Shown: piece by piece, positions 8,482 through 16,289 of the stretch
Layout of the letters: each line of letters starts with the position of its first letter
How positions within the stretch are numbered: position 1 is the first letter of the stretch
Source of the DNA: UBA4736 sp002404015
GTDB lineage: Bacteria > Chloroflexota > Dormibacteria > Dormibacterales > Dormibacteraceae
Length of the DNA stretch: 64,000 bases
Reading direction: 5' to 3'
Assembly (NCBI GenBank): GCA_036747295.1
Contig: DAIOCN010000012.1
Coordinates: forward strand, 17,539 to 81,538
Program-made: the position numbers and the translations under genes
Notes under the pieces: model-generated
The model's input: only the letters and a program-made list of their open reading frames with translations
The model's database searches: none
Told to the model about the DNA's origin: nothing

Positions 8482-9653
8482 CGGGAGACAGCCTCCCGGT
8501 CTGGCTGGATTACGCCTACACGCCCCGGCCGCCGTTGGCCGGGGACCTCCGTTGCGAGGTCTGCGTGATCGGAGGCGGGATCGGAGGAATCGCGACCGCC
8601 TGGCACCTGGCCCGGCGGGGCGTGCGCGCGGTCGTCCTCGAGGCCTTCACGGTGGCTTCGGGCGCCACGGGCCGCAATGGCGGCTTCTTCATCGCGGGCG
8701 TGGCGCCCGCCTACGACGAATCCTGCCGCCTGTGGGGGCGGCCGCTGGCCATCCGGCGCCATCTCGCCACCCTGGCGGCGCAGGCCGAGATGCTGGGAGC
8801 GGCCTCCCAGGTGGGCGCCCGGCAGGAGTTCCGGCTGACCGGAGTCCTGAGAGTGGCCATGGACGCTGACGAGGCAGTGCGCCTGCGCTCCCACCACTCC
8901 GCGCTGCTGGCGGACGGCTTCCAGGGCTCGCTGGTCGGACCCGATGCGCTACCGGTCGCTCTCCAGCGGCCAGAGCGGCTGGGGCTCTTCACCGCCCACG
9001 ACGGCTCGGTGCAGCCCGCCCGCTGGGTACGGGCCCTGGCTGAGGACATCCAGGTCTACGAGGGAACCAGGGTCCTGGAGCCGCCTACGGCGGAGGGGGC
9101 GGGGGTCCGCGTGGAGACGGCTCAGGGCACGGTGCTGGCGGGCTACGTGGTGGTGGCCGCCGACGGGGGGCTGTCCGCACTGCTTCCCTCGGTGCATCGG
9201 GTGCGGCCCCGGCGCCTCAACATGCTCGCCACGGGCCCGGCGCGGCCGGGCCTCCTGCCTGTACCCATCTACGCCAGGGATGGCTACGAGTACGCCCAGC
9301 AGCTGCCCAGTGGCCGGGTGACACTGGGCGGCTTCTCCGACCTCGACGGCGAGGCCAGCTGGACCCAGGCGGCAGTGGTGTCGGCGCCGGTCCAGGACCG
9401 CCTCACCAGCTACCTGCGAGACGAGCTGGGGGTCTTTGCGCCGGTCACGCACCGGTGGGCGGGGATCGTGGGCTACGCCGACGACCCGGTCCCGACCTGC
9501 GGGCCCGTGCCCGGCAGCGACGGCCGGATCCTGGCCCTCGGCGGCTACAACGGGACCGGGCACGTTCAGGCCTGGGTGGCGGCTCGGGTCGCCGCCGACC
9601 TGGTGGCCACGGGCACCAGCGTCGACGCCGACCTCTACGTCTGGCCGAACTGA
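8478..9653 (+). CDS. FAD-dependent amine/amino-acid oxidoreductase (DAO fold)
   Basis: About 391 residues. Seen: the dinucleotide-binding motif VIGGGIGGIATAWHLARRG near the N-terminus, then ASGATGRNGGFF, the flavin-contact motif common in DadA/sarcosine-oxidase-like enzymes. The C-terminus has a second FAD contact, ILALGGYNGTGHVQAWVAA. Such enzymes oxidise amino or imino acids. The start is a problem: the family-like stretch PVWLDYAYTPRPPLAGDL before the FAD motif is in frame, but there is no ATG or GTG close upstream. I placed the start at CTG 8478, which overlaps the previous gene's TGA; TTG 8535 would trim the conserved stretch. Function class is firm, start is not. Confidence 0.82.
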   Translation: MTGDSLPVWLDYAYTPRPPLAGDLRCEVCVIGGGIGGIATAWHLARRGVRAVVLEAFTVASGATGRNGGFFIAGVAPAYDESCRLWGRPLAIRRHLATLAAQAEMLGAASQVGARQEFRLTGVLRVAMDADEAVRLRSHHSALLADGFQGSLVGPDALPVALQRPERLGLFTAHDGSVQPARWVRALAEDIQVYEGTRVLEPPTAEGAGVRVETAQGTVLAGYVVVAADGGLSALLPSVHRVRPRRLNMLATGPARPGLLPVPIYARDGYEYAQQLPSGRVTLGGFSDLDGEASWTQAAVVSAPVQDRLTSYLRDELGVFAPVTHRWAGIVGYADDPVPTCGPVPGSDGRILALGGYNGTGHVQAWVAARVAADLVATGTSVDADLYVWPN

Positions 9654-9777
9654 AGGCGGGGCCGCTGAGGCCCGGCTGAACTGGCCACGGGGTCCGACTC
9701 CAGACATCCGCTCGCATACATCCGGGGTCTCGGGCGTTCTTTCAGTGAGACAAGCAGTCTCCGGGAGGTAGTCGCAG

Positions 9778-10044
9778 ATGGATCTAACCAGGGCCATGGC
9801 GCCGGAACAGCCGTTGGGCAAGGCGGTCGCCGTCCAATTCGACGCGGCCACCGGCAAGGTTTCCCGCTTCACCTGGCTGGCCGACGACCAGCCGGTCGAT
9901 TGGTACCCCTCGGACGAGGCCTGGGTGGTCGACAAGGCCGCGATCGCGGAGTTCCCGGGATTCACCCATCGCGTGACCAAGCAGGCCGCCGCCGGCGATA
10001 CCCGTGGCCAGAGCTACTGGCTGGTCAACTACAACAGGAGCTGA
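9778..10044 (+). CDS. Hypothetical 88-residue protein
   Basis: Starts at ATG 9778 with GGGAGG about 10 bp upstream. The sequence (start MDLTRAMAPEQPLGKAVAVQ) looks like a small beta-rich domain: alternating hydrophobic strands and aromatics (SRFTWLADDQPVDWYPSD, SYWLVNYNRS). No signal peptide, membrane helix or cysteine. I do not recognise it. It stands alone, 124 bp after the FAD enzyme, and converges on the histidine phosphatase gene with an 10-bp gap. Confidence 0.65.
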   Translation: MDLTRAMAPEQPLGKAVAVQFDAATGKVSRFTWLADDQPVDWYPSDEAWVVDKAAIAEFPGFTHRVTKQAAAGDTRGQSYWLVNYNRS

Positions 10045-10054
10045 CCCCCCGCAG

Positions 10055-10699
10055 TTAGCCGAGCAGGTGGGTGGCGTCCGCCAGCGAGCGGACGACGACC
10101 CGCTCGTCCTTTGCGGCCAGGATCGTGATGCTCGTGTACACGGGCAGGATCGGCAGCTTGCCCCAGCCGAGTCCGAGCACGCCGGACACGTAGATGCCGA
10201 TCGCGGCGTTGTGGGACACGACGACCGCGCGGCCGTCCGGCCGCAGGCCGCCGACCAGCTGCTTCATGAAGTCGGTCATCCGCGCCAGCACGGACTGCTC
10301 CGATTCGGGGAAGGGATACTGGCCGGGCTCGCCCAGCGGCGCCGAGCCGCCCTCGTCCCAGGTGGTACGGACCTCCCGCAGGCGCGGGTCCTGGCTGACC
10401 TCCAGGCCGTGGCCGGCCGCCACCGCCTGCGCCGTCTCGACGGCCCGCCGGAGGTCGGAAGACCAGACAGCGTCAATACTGATGTCAGCCAGCCGGGCGG
10501 CCAGCCGGGCCGCCTGCTCGCGACCTACGGGGCTGAGCGGGGGGTCGACGAGTCCCGGCCCGATCGTCTCGATGCCGGTATAGGCGTCTGCATGGCGGAT
10601 CAGCCAGACCTCGCGGACCCCTTCGACGCCGACCAGGTGGCGCTCGTGAAGCCGCTCCAGCATCTCCAGGAAGGCGGCGCTGCGCTCTTCCTGGCTCAT
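10055..10699 (-). CDS. Histidine phosphatase (phosphoglycerate-mutase-like) family protein
   Basis: 214 residues. Seen: the catalytic motif VWLIRHADAYTG (RH with the phospho-accepting His; G is replaced by A in the usual RHG), the second Arg in SDLRRAVETAQ, LREV with the conserved acid, and a late VVVSHNAAIGIYV containing the second catalytic His. Members are phosphatases or mutases; the substrate is not predictable. ATG 10699 has AGGAGA upstream and overlaps the stop of the preceding P1-peptidase gene by four bases (ATGA), so the two are a coupled operon. Confidence 0.88.
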   Translation of the reverse strand: MSQEERSAAFLEMLERLHERHLVGVEGVREVWLIRHADAYTGIETIGPGLVDPPLSPVGREQAARLAARLADISIDAVWSSDLRRAVETAQAVAAGHGLEVSQDPRLREVRTTWDEGGSAPLGEPGQYPFPESEQSVLARMTDFMKQLVGGLRPDGRAVVVSHNAAIGIYVSGVLGLGWGKLPILPVYTSITILAAKDERVVVRSLADATHLLG

Positions 10700-11604
10700 C
10701 TCTCCTGGGAGTGGCTGACAGCCCGCTCCACGGCCGACCGCAGCGTCTCCACGGCGGCCGCCCCGAGGCTCGTCAGGTCGGCCGATTTGTCGCCCGCCGA
10801 GAGCGCGAAGACCGTGTCGCCGTCGAACATCGTGTGGACCGGGCGGATCGCCAGCGCCAGCGCGTCGTGGGCGACGGAGGCGAGCTTGCCGCACTGCTCC
10901 TTGCTGAGCGCCGCGTCCGTCGCGACCACACCCAGCGTGGTGTGGGCGCCGGCTACCGACCTGACCGGCGGCCCCACCTCGAGCAGGTGCTGCCAGGCGT
11001 CGGCGCCGCCGCCCGCCAGCACAGCGCCCTGGCGGTCGACGACGTCGCCGAACGCGTTGACCACCGCCAGCGCCCAGACGGTCGCGCCCGACGGCAGCTG
11101 CAGCGCGGCGGTGCCCAGGCCGCCCGGCGCCGACCGCTCCCAGCCCAGCACCTTGCCGACGGTGGCCCCGGTGGCGGCCCCCACCTGGCCCTCGGCGCCA
11201 GGCTCGTCGGCCTCCGCGGCGACGCACGCCAGGTAGCCCTGCTCCGGCCCTGGGTAGGCGATCGCGGAGCCGTTCATGAGATCGAAGATCACCGCGGCCG
11301 GGACGATGGGGACGCGGGCCCGACCTGACTGGATGCCCACCCCCCGCTCGGCCAGGTACCTCATCACCCCATCGGCGGCCGCCAGGCCGAACGCGGAGCC
11401 GCCGCTCAGCAGCACCGCGTGCACCCGCTCCACCAGGCAGCCCGGCCGGAGCAGGTCGGTCTCCCTGGTGCCGGGCGCCGAGCCGCGCACGTCGACGCCT
11501 GCGACCGCCCCCTCAGGCCCCGCCAGCACGACCGTGCAGCCGGTCCGGTTCTCGAGGTCCGACCAGTGGCCGATCCGGATGCCGGGGATGGCGGTGAGGG
11601 GCAC
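10696..11604 (-). CDS. P1-family (DmpA/S58) peptidase
   Basis: 302 residues from GTG 11604 (VPLTAIPGIRIGHWSD). Seen: the family opening IPGIRIGHWSD, TGCTVVLAGPEGAVAGVDVRG, LLSGGSAFGLAAADGVMRYL and the ATGATVGK segment. P1 peptidases are autoprocessing N-terminal-nucleophile aminopeptidases acting on small peptides and amides; some members are D-aminopeptidases or beta-aminopeptidases. A longer form from GTG 11655 would run through the start of the divergent M20 gene and adds no family sequence, so I rejected it. Coupled to the histidine phosphatase downstream. Confidence 0.9.
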   Translation of the reverse strand: MPLTAIPGIRIGHWSDLENRTGCTVVLAGPEGAVAGVDVRGSAPGTRETDLLRPGCLVERVHAVLLSGGSAFGLAAADGVMRYLAERGVGIQSGRARVPIVPAAVIFDLMNGSAIAYPGPEQGYLACVAAEADEPGAEGQVGAATGATVGKVLGWERSAPGGLGTAALQLPSGATVWALAVVNAFGDVVDRQGAVLAGGGADAWQHLLEVGPPVRSVAGAHTTLGVVATDAALSKEQCGKLASVAHDALALAIRPVHTMFDGDTVFALSAGDKSADLTSLGAAAVETLRSAVERAVSHSQER

Positions 11605-11627
11605 GGGCTGAAGGTTAGCCTTAATGC

Positions 11628-12815
11628 GTGTTAGGAGGGATCGACCGCCAAGCACTGATCTCCTTCACCCAGGAGCTGGTCAGGATCCCCAGCGTCAACC
11701 GCCCTGCGGAGGGGCTCACCGAGTACGACGCGGCCATGCTGGTGGCCGAGCAGATGCGCTCGCTGGGCTGGTCCCCGGTCGTCGAGGAGGCCGCTCCCCG
11801 GCGGCCCAACGTCTTCGCCATCCTCGAGGGCGACCGGCCAGGGCCCACGCTCCTGTTCGAAGGCCACACGGACGTGGTCACCGAGGGCGCGGCGGCGGCC
11901 TGGACGCGGGCGCCTTTCGGGGCTGAGATCTCCGAGGGCAAGCTGTACGGCCGCGGCGCCGCGGACATGAAGTCGGGCGTCGCGGCCATGATCCACGCCG
12001 CCGCGGCCATCGCTCGAGAGCCTTTCCCGGGTCGTCTGATCGTGGCCGCCCTGGCGGACGAGGAGGGCATGATGCTGGGCGTCAAGGACTTCGTGCGCCG
12101 CGGCCACGCGGCCGGCGTCGATGCCGCCATCGTGTGCGAGCCGGAGGAGCGCGAGGTTTGCATCTCCCAGAAGGGCGCCATCCGGGTCCGGGTGCTGGCG
12201 CAGGGCCAGATGGCGCACGGCGCGATGCCTCAGCACGGCGTCAACCCGATCCCTCCTCTGGGCCGCTTCCTGGCGGCCTGCGGCGAGCTGGAGCGCGAGC
12301 TGCAGGCCGCCAACGGCGAGCATCCCTACCTGGGCTGGGACTACATAACCCCCACCGCGGTGTCGGCGGGGAGCTGGGAGCAGCTGAACGTGATCCCCGA
12401 CACGGCCTGGGCCCTCCTGGACATCCGGACCACTCCCCGCACCGACCACGCCCAGCTGCTCGAGCGGCTGCGCGGCAGGCTGGAGGGGGGCCTCGACCTG
12501 GAGGTCATCGACGAGCGCCCGCCCACCCAGACCGCCGAGGACCACCCCGTGGTCGTCGCCGTCGTGGCGGCCCACGAGCGCGTGTACGGCCAGCGGCCGC
12601 GCTTCGGCGGCGTGCCAGGCACGACCGACGGCACCATCCTCTGGCGCGACGCCCGGATCCCCATCGTCACCTACGGCCCCGGCGGCAAGTGGATCGCCCA
12701 CCAGGTGGACGAGTACGTGGAGGTGGAGGAGCTGGTCCGTGCGGCCGAGGTCTACGTGGAGGCGGCCCGGCTGTTCCTCAGCGTGGGGATGGAGTCGAGC
12801 AGCAGCCGTGTGTAG
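11628..12815 (+). CDS. M20-family metallopeptidase (ArgE/DapE/carboxypeptidase-like)
   Basis: 395 residues. Zinc ligands and catalytic residues are visible: LLFEGHTDVV (His and the Asp two residues later), YGRGAADMKSG (bridging Asp), ADEEGMMLG (catalytic Glu plus ligand Glu), VCEPEE, and a C-terminal GPGGKWIAHQVDEYV with the last His ligand. The dimerisation (lid) domain lies between about residues 180 and 290. Members cleave N-acyl or peptide bonds of small substrates. GTG 11628 is the only upstream start in frame. The last 64 bases overlap the convergent ABC ATPase gene. Its neighbours, a P1 peptidase and a peptide importer, suggest peptide salvage. Confidence 0.9.
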   Translation: MLGGIDRQALISFTQELVRIPSVNRPAEGLTEYDAAMLVAEQMRSLGWSPVVEEAAPRRPNVFAILEGDRPGPTLLFEGHTDVVTEGAAAAWTRAPFGAEISEGKLYGRGAADMKSGVAAMIHAAAAIAREPFPGRLIVAALADEEGMMLGVKDFVRRGHAAGVDAAIVCEPEEREVCISQKGAIRVRVLAQGQMAHGAMPQHGVNPIPPLGRFLAACGELERELQAANGEHPYLGWDYITPTAVSAGSWEQLNVIPDTAWALLDIRTTPRTDHAQLLERLRGRLEGGLDLEVIDERPPTQTAEDHPVVVAVVAAHERVYGQRPRFGGVPGTTDGTILWRDARIPIVTYGPGGKWIAHQVDEYVEVEELVRAAEVYVEAARLFLSVGMESSSSRV

Positions 12816-13528
12816 GGGTGGCGGGGCGAGCGGAATAGCTCCCGGGTAGGGCCCTCCTCGACCACCTCGCCGCCGTTCATCACCAGCACCCGGTCGCACA
12901 TGTGGCGGACCACCGAGAGGTCGTGGGAAACCAGGACGAGGGTCAGTTGGAAGCCCACCCGGAGATCCTCGAGCAGGTTCAGGATCTGGGCCCGAACGGA
13001 GACGTCGAGGGCGCTGACGGGCTCGTCCCCGATCAGGACGCGGGGGTTGGGCGCCAGCGCCCTGGCGATCGCGATGCGCTGACGCTGGCCGCCCGAGAAC
13101 TCGTGCGGGTAGCGGCGGGCGGAGTCCCTCGTCAGGCCGACCGCGTCCAGCAGCTCGTGCAGGCGCGCCTTCCGGTCACCCGGCAGGCGCATGACGCGGA
13201 GCGGCTCGACGATGATCTCGCCAACCCGCATCCGGGGATCGAGGGCGCTGGCCGGGTCCTGGAACACCACCTGGACATCCCGCGTCAGAGATCCGCCCGT
13301 GTAGACCATGCTGCCCTCGTCGGGCCGCTCGAGGCCCAGCATCAGCCTGACCAGCGTGGTCTTGCCGGACCCCGACTCGCCGACCACTCCCAGCGTCTCG
13401 CCCCGGCGCAGCTCGAAGCTCACGTCCTTGACCGCGGTGAGCGAGCGGCGCGGCTTGAAGAGGCTGGTTCGCGGCAGCTGGAACCGCTTGCTGACATGGT
13501 CGGCGCGAAACAGCACCTCCTCGCTCAC
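12752..13528 (-). CDS. Peptide ABC transporter ATPase, OppF/DppF type
   Basis: 258 residues. Seen: Walker A GESGSGKTTL, Q-loop VFQDPASALDPRM, the ABC signature FSGGQRQRIAIARAL, Walker B RVLIGDEPVSALD and the H-loop SHDLSVVRHMCDRV. The HPYTRLLLDSIP ending is typical of the oligopeptide/dipeptide importer ATPases, but the cysteine-rich C-terminal extension seen in OppD/OppF (CPxRC) is absent here. It is the last gene of a five-gene operon (binding protein, two permeases, two ATPases). Its ATG overlaps the OppD-like stop by four bases. Confidence 0.93.
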   Translation of the reverse strand: MSEEVLFRADHVSKRFQLPRTSLFKPRRSLTAVKDVSFELRRGETLGVVGESGSGKTTLVRLMLGLERPDEGSMVYTGGSLTRDVQVVFQDPASALDPRMRVGEIIVEPLRVMRLPGDRKARLHELLDAVGLTRDSARRYPHEFSGGQRQRIAIARALAPNPRVLIGDEPVSALDVSVRAQILNLLEDLRVGFQLTLVLVSHDLSVVRHMCDRVLVMNGGEVVEEGPTRELFRSPRHPYTRLLLDSIPTLRNSRAAST

Positions 13529-14493
13529 GGCGCCGCCTCCGGCTCGGGGACCGGGTGCCAGCAGGCGAAGGCGTGGCCGGTCCCTTCCAGGGGCGGCATC
13601 CGGGCGCAGTCCTCCTGCGCCCTCGGGCAGCGGTTCCGGAAGGGGCAGCCAGGCGGGAAATCACCCAGGCCCGGCACCGACCCCGGGATGGCGTTCAGAT
13701 GCCGGTCCGGGAGCTCGCGGTCGATGGGTGGGATCGCGTCCAGCAGCGCCCGCGTGTAGGGGTGGCGGGGCCGCTCGAAGACGTCGCTCACGCTGCCCGA
13801 CTCCACGATCCGGCCCCCGTACATGACCAGCACCGCGTCACACACGTTGGCCACGACGGCCAGGTCGTGCGTGATCAGCAGCAGGGTGGAGGAGGTCTCC
13901 GTGACCAGCTCGCTCAGCAGCTTCAGGATCTGGGCCTGGACCGTCACGTCGAGAGCGGTGGTGGGCTCGTCGGCGATCAGCACGTCCGGCGTGCAGGCCA
14001 TCGCCATCGCCAGCATGGCGCGCTGGCGCTGGCCGCCCGACAGCTGGTGCGGATAGGAGGCCATCTTGTCGTCCGGGTCGGGCATCCGGACCCGCTCCAG
14101 GAGGGTCCGGGCGGCGGCGTGGGCCTCGCGGCGGCCCAGCCCGCGGTGGACCCGGAGGGGTTCCGCGACCTGCTGGCCGATCCGCATCACGGGGTTGAGC
14201 GCCGTCATCGGCTCCTGGAACACCATCGCCAGCCGGTCCCCGCGCAGCTCGCACAGATCGGCGTCGTCCATGTCGAGCAGGTCGCGCTCCTGGTACAGGA
14301 CGCGGCCGCCGGCGGCGAGCCCGTCCGGCAAAAGGCCCATCAGGGCCAGCGCCGTGAGCGACTTTCCGGAGCCCGACTCGCCGATCAGGCCGGTGCGCCG
14401 GCCGGCCGGCAGATCGAAGCTGATCCCGTGCACCGCCTCGACGGCGCCGACCCGGACGGTCAGGTTCTCGACGCGGAGCGCGGTATCGGTCAT
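13525..14493 (-). CDS. Peptide ABC transporter ATPase, OppD/DppD type
   Basis: 322 residues from ATG 14493. Seen: Walker A GESGSGKSLTALALMGL, Q-loop VFQEPMTALNPVM, signature LSGGQRQRAMLAMAMA, Walker B VLIADEPTTALDVTVQ and H-loop THDLAVVANVCDAV. The C-terminal oligopeptide-transporter extension with the CPFRNRCPRAQEDCARMPP cysteine motif (in Opp/Dpp ATPases a 4Fe-4S-like or zinc site) is present. Starts and stops overlap the neighbours by four bases on both sides (ATGA), so the operon is tightly coupled. Confidence 0.94.
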   Translation of the reverse strand: MTDTALRVENLTVRVGAVEAVHGISFDLPAGRRTGLIGESGSGKSLTALALMGLLPDGLAAGGRVLYQERDLLDMDDADLCELRGDRLAMVFQEPMTALNPVMRIGQQVAEPLRVHRGLGRREAHAAARTLLERVRMPDPDDKMASYPHQLSGGQRQRAMLAMAMACTPDVLIADEPTTALDVTVQAQILKLLSELVTETSSTLLLITHDLAVVANVCDAVLVMYGGRIVESGSVSDVFERPRHPYTRALLDAIPPIDRELPDRHLNAIPGSVPGLGDFPPGCPFRNRCPRAQEDCARMPPLEGTGHAFACWHPVPEPEAAP

Positions 14494-15326
14494 CCCTGCG
14501 CCGGCAGCCGCTCGACCAGCTTGGGGTCGAGGAGGTCCCGAAGGCCGTCGCCGAGCAGGTTGAAGCCCAGCACGGCGAGGGCGATGGAGAGGCCTGGCCA
14601 GAGCGCGAGGAGGGGCGCCTGGAAGAGGTAGCTCTGGGAGTCGCTCAACATTCGGCCCCACGACGGTGTCGGCGGCGGCGTGCCCAGGCCCAGGTAGCTG
14701 AGCGCCGCCTCGGCCAGGATGGCAACCGCGAAGGCGATCGTGGCCTGCACGATCAGGACCGAGCTGATGTTGGGCAGCAGGTGGCGCCAGAAGATCCAGG
14801 CCCGGCCGCTGCCGAATGTGCGGGCGGCGGTGACGTAGTCCTGCTGCATCACCTGCAGGCCGGCGCCCCGAACGACGCGGGCGAAGACCGGGATGAAGGC
14901 GATCCCGATCGCCGCCATTGCGGTCAGCAGGCTGGGGTGGAACACCGCCGCGAAGAGCAGGGCCAGGAGGATGGCTGGAAACGCCAGCAGCACGTCGCTG
15001 ACGCGCATCGTGACCTCCTCGACCGGGCCCCGGAAGAGCGCCGCCAGGCCGCCGAGCGGAACCCCGATCCCGATCGCGATGACAACGGTCACGATGCCTA
15101 CGAGCAGGGTGTTGCGCGCGCCCGCCATGATCCGGCTGAACACGTCGCGGCCCAGCTGGTCGGTGCCCAGGAGGTGCGCGCCTCCTGCCGGCCGGAAGCG
15201 CTCCGCGATCACGACGTGGGTGGGGTCGAAGGGGGTCCAGGCCAGCGAGACCAGGGCGGCCAACACCACCAACCCGACCAGCGCCACGCCCGCGACGAGC
15301 GCCGGGGGGAGGTGGCGGGTCGTCAC
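14490..15326 (-). CDS. Peptide ABC transporter permease, OppC/DppC type
   Basis: 278 residues from GTG 15326, which overlaps the OppB-like stop (GTGA). It has the hallmark TDQLGRDVFSRIMAGAR after the first helix, the EAA loop region (ALSYLGLGTPPPTPSWGRML) that docks the ATPase, and about six membrane helices. The longer reading upstream is in the wrong frame of the OppB gene. Forms the channel with the OppB-like protein; substrate likely short peptides, though nickel and glutathione importers share the fold. Confidence 0.92.
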   Translation of the reverse strand: MTTRHLPPALVAGVALVGLVVLAALVSLAWTPFDPTHVVIAERFRPAGGAHLLGTDQLGRDVFSRIMAGARNTLLVGIVTVVIAIGIGVPLGGLAALFRGPVEEVTMRVSDVLLAFPAILLALLFAAVFHPSLLTAMAAIGIAFIPVFARVVRGAGLQVMQQDYVTAARTFGSGRAWIFWRHLLPNISSVLIVQATIAFAVAILAEAALSYLGLGTPPPTPSWGRMLSDSQSYLFQAPLLALWPGLSIALAVLGFNLLGDGLRDLLDPKLVERLPAQG

Positions 15327-16270
15327 GAGCGGGGCCCCAGCCGGGGATCGAGCAGCCGGTAGGAGAGGTCGACCAGGAAGTTGACGACCAGGACCAGCGC
15401 CGTCAGAAGCATGACCAGGTCCTGCACCACAACCAGGTCGCGGTTGCCGACCGACTGGAAGAGCAGGCGGCCCAGCCCGGGCAGGACGAAGACGTTCTCG
15501 ATCACGATGGCGCCCACCAGCAGGCCGGTGAGCTGGATGCCGAGGATCGTCACGACCGGGATGGCGGCGTTCTTGAAGCCGTGCCGGCGCAGCGCCTGCC
15601 AGCGGGTCAGGCCCTTGGCGCGGGCCGTCCGGATGTAGTCCTCGCGCTGGACGTCGATGATCGCCGAGCGGATGTAGCGCGTCAGCACGGCGCCCTGGAC
15701 CAGGCCGAGGGCGAACGAGGGCAGGATCAGCGAGCGCAGGGCGGCCACGGGGTCCTCGCTCCAGTCGATGAAGCCGCCGGCCGGCAGCAGGCGCAGCTCG
15801 ATCGCGAAGACGGTTGCCAGCAGGAGGCCGGCCCAGAAGGCGGGGATGGCAATGCCGCCCAGGCTGAGCGCTGAGATCAGGGCCCCGCTGAGGCGCCGGT
15901 AGCGGACCCCGGCGATCACGCCCAGGGGAACCGAGATGACCAGCGCAATGGCCCCCGAGAGCAGGGCCAGCGGGCCGCTGACGGTCAGCTTCTGCAGGAT
16001 CAGCCCGCCCACCGCCGCGTGAGAGAGAAGAGAGGTCCCGAAGTCGCCGCGCAGCATCCCGCCCACCCACTGCAGGTAGCGCAGCCACTCCGGCTGGTCG
16101 AGGCCGAGCTGCTGGCGGAGCTGGGCCACGTTCTCGGCGGTCGCGTTGGTGCCAAGGATCACGGCCGCCACGTCGCCCGGCAGCACGTTCACGACCGCGA
16201 AGACGAGGAGCGACGCCCCGACCAGGCTGGCCAGGAGGGCAGCCAGCCTGGTCGTTACGAGGACGGCCAC
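15323..16270 (-). CDS. Peptide ABC transporter permease, OppB/DppB type
   Basis: 315 residues, GTG start at 16270. The opening LAALLASLVGASLLVFAVVNVLPGD is the standard first helix plus the LPGD turn of DppB/OppB proteins. GLDQPEWLRYLQWVGGMLRGDFGTS is the conserved periplasmic segment (quoted here in part), and an EAA-like loop (ARAKGLTRWQALRRHGFKNA) contacts the ATPase. Six helices in all. It lies 19 bp downstream of the substrate-binding protein gene. Confidence 0.93.
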   Translation of the reverse strand: MAVLVTTRLAALLASLVGASLLVFAVVNVLPGDVAAVILGTNATAENVAQLRQQLGLDQPEWLRYLQWVGGMLRGDFGTSLLSHAAVGGLILQKLTVSGPLALLSGAIALVISVPLGVIAGVRYRRLSGALISALSLGGIAIPAFWAGLLLATVFAIELRLLPAGGFIDWSEDPVAALRSLILPSFALGLVQGAVLTRYIRSAIIDVQREDYIRTARAKGLTRWQALRRHGFKNAAIPVVTILGIQLTGLLVGAIVIENVFVLPGLGRLLFQSVGNRDLVVVQDLVMLLTALVLVVNFLVDLSYRLLDPRLGPRS

Positions 16271-16289
16271 GGCTCAGGTCCCAAGCAGG

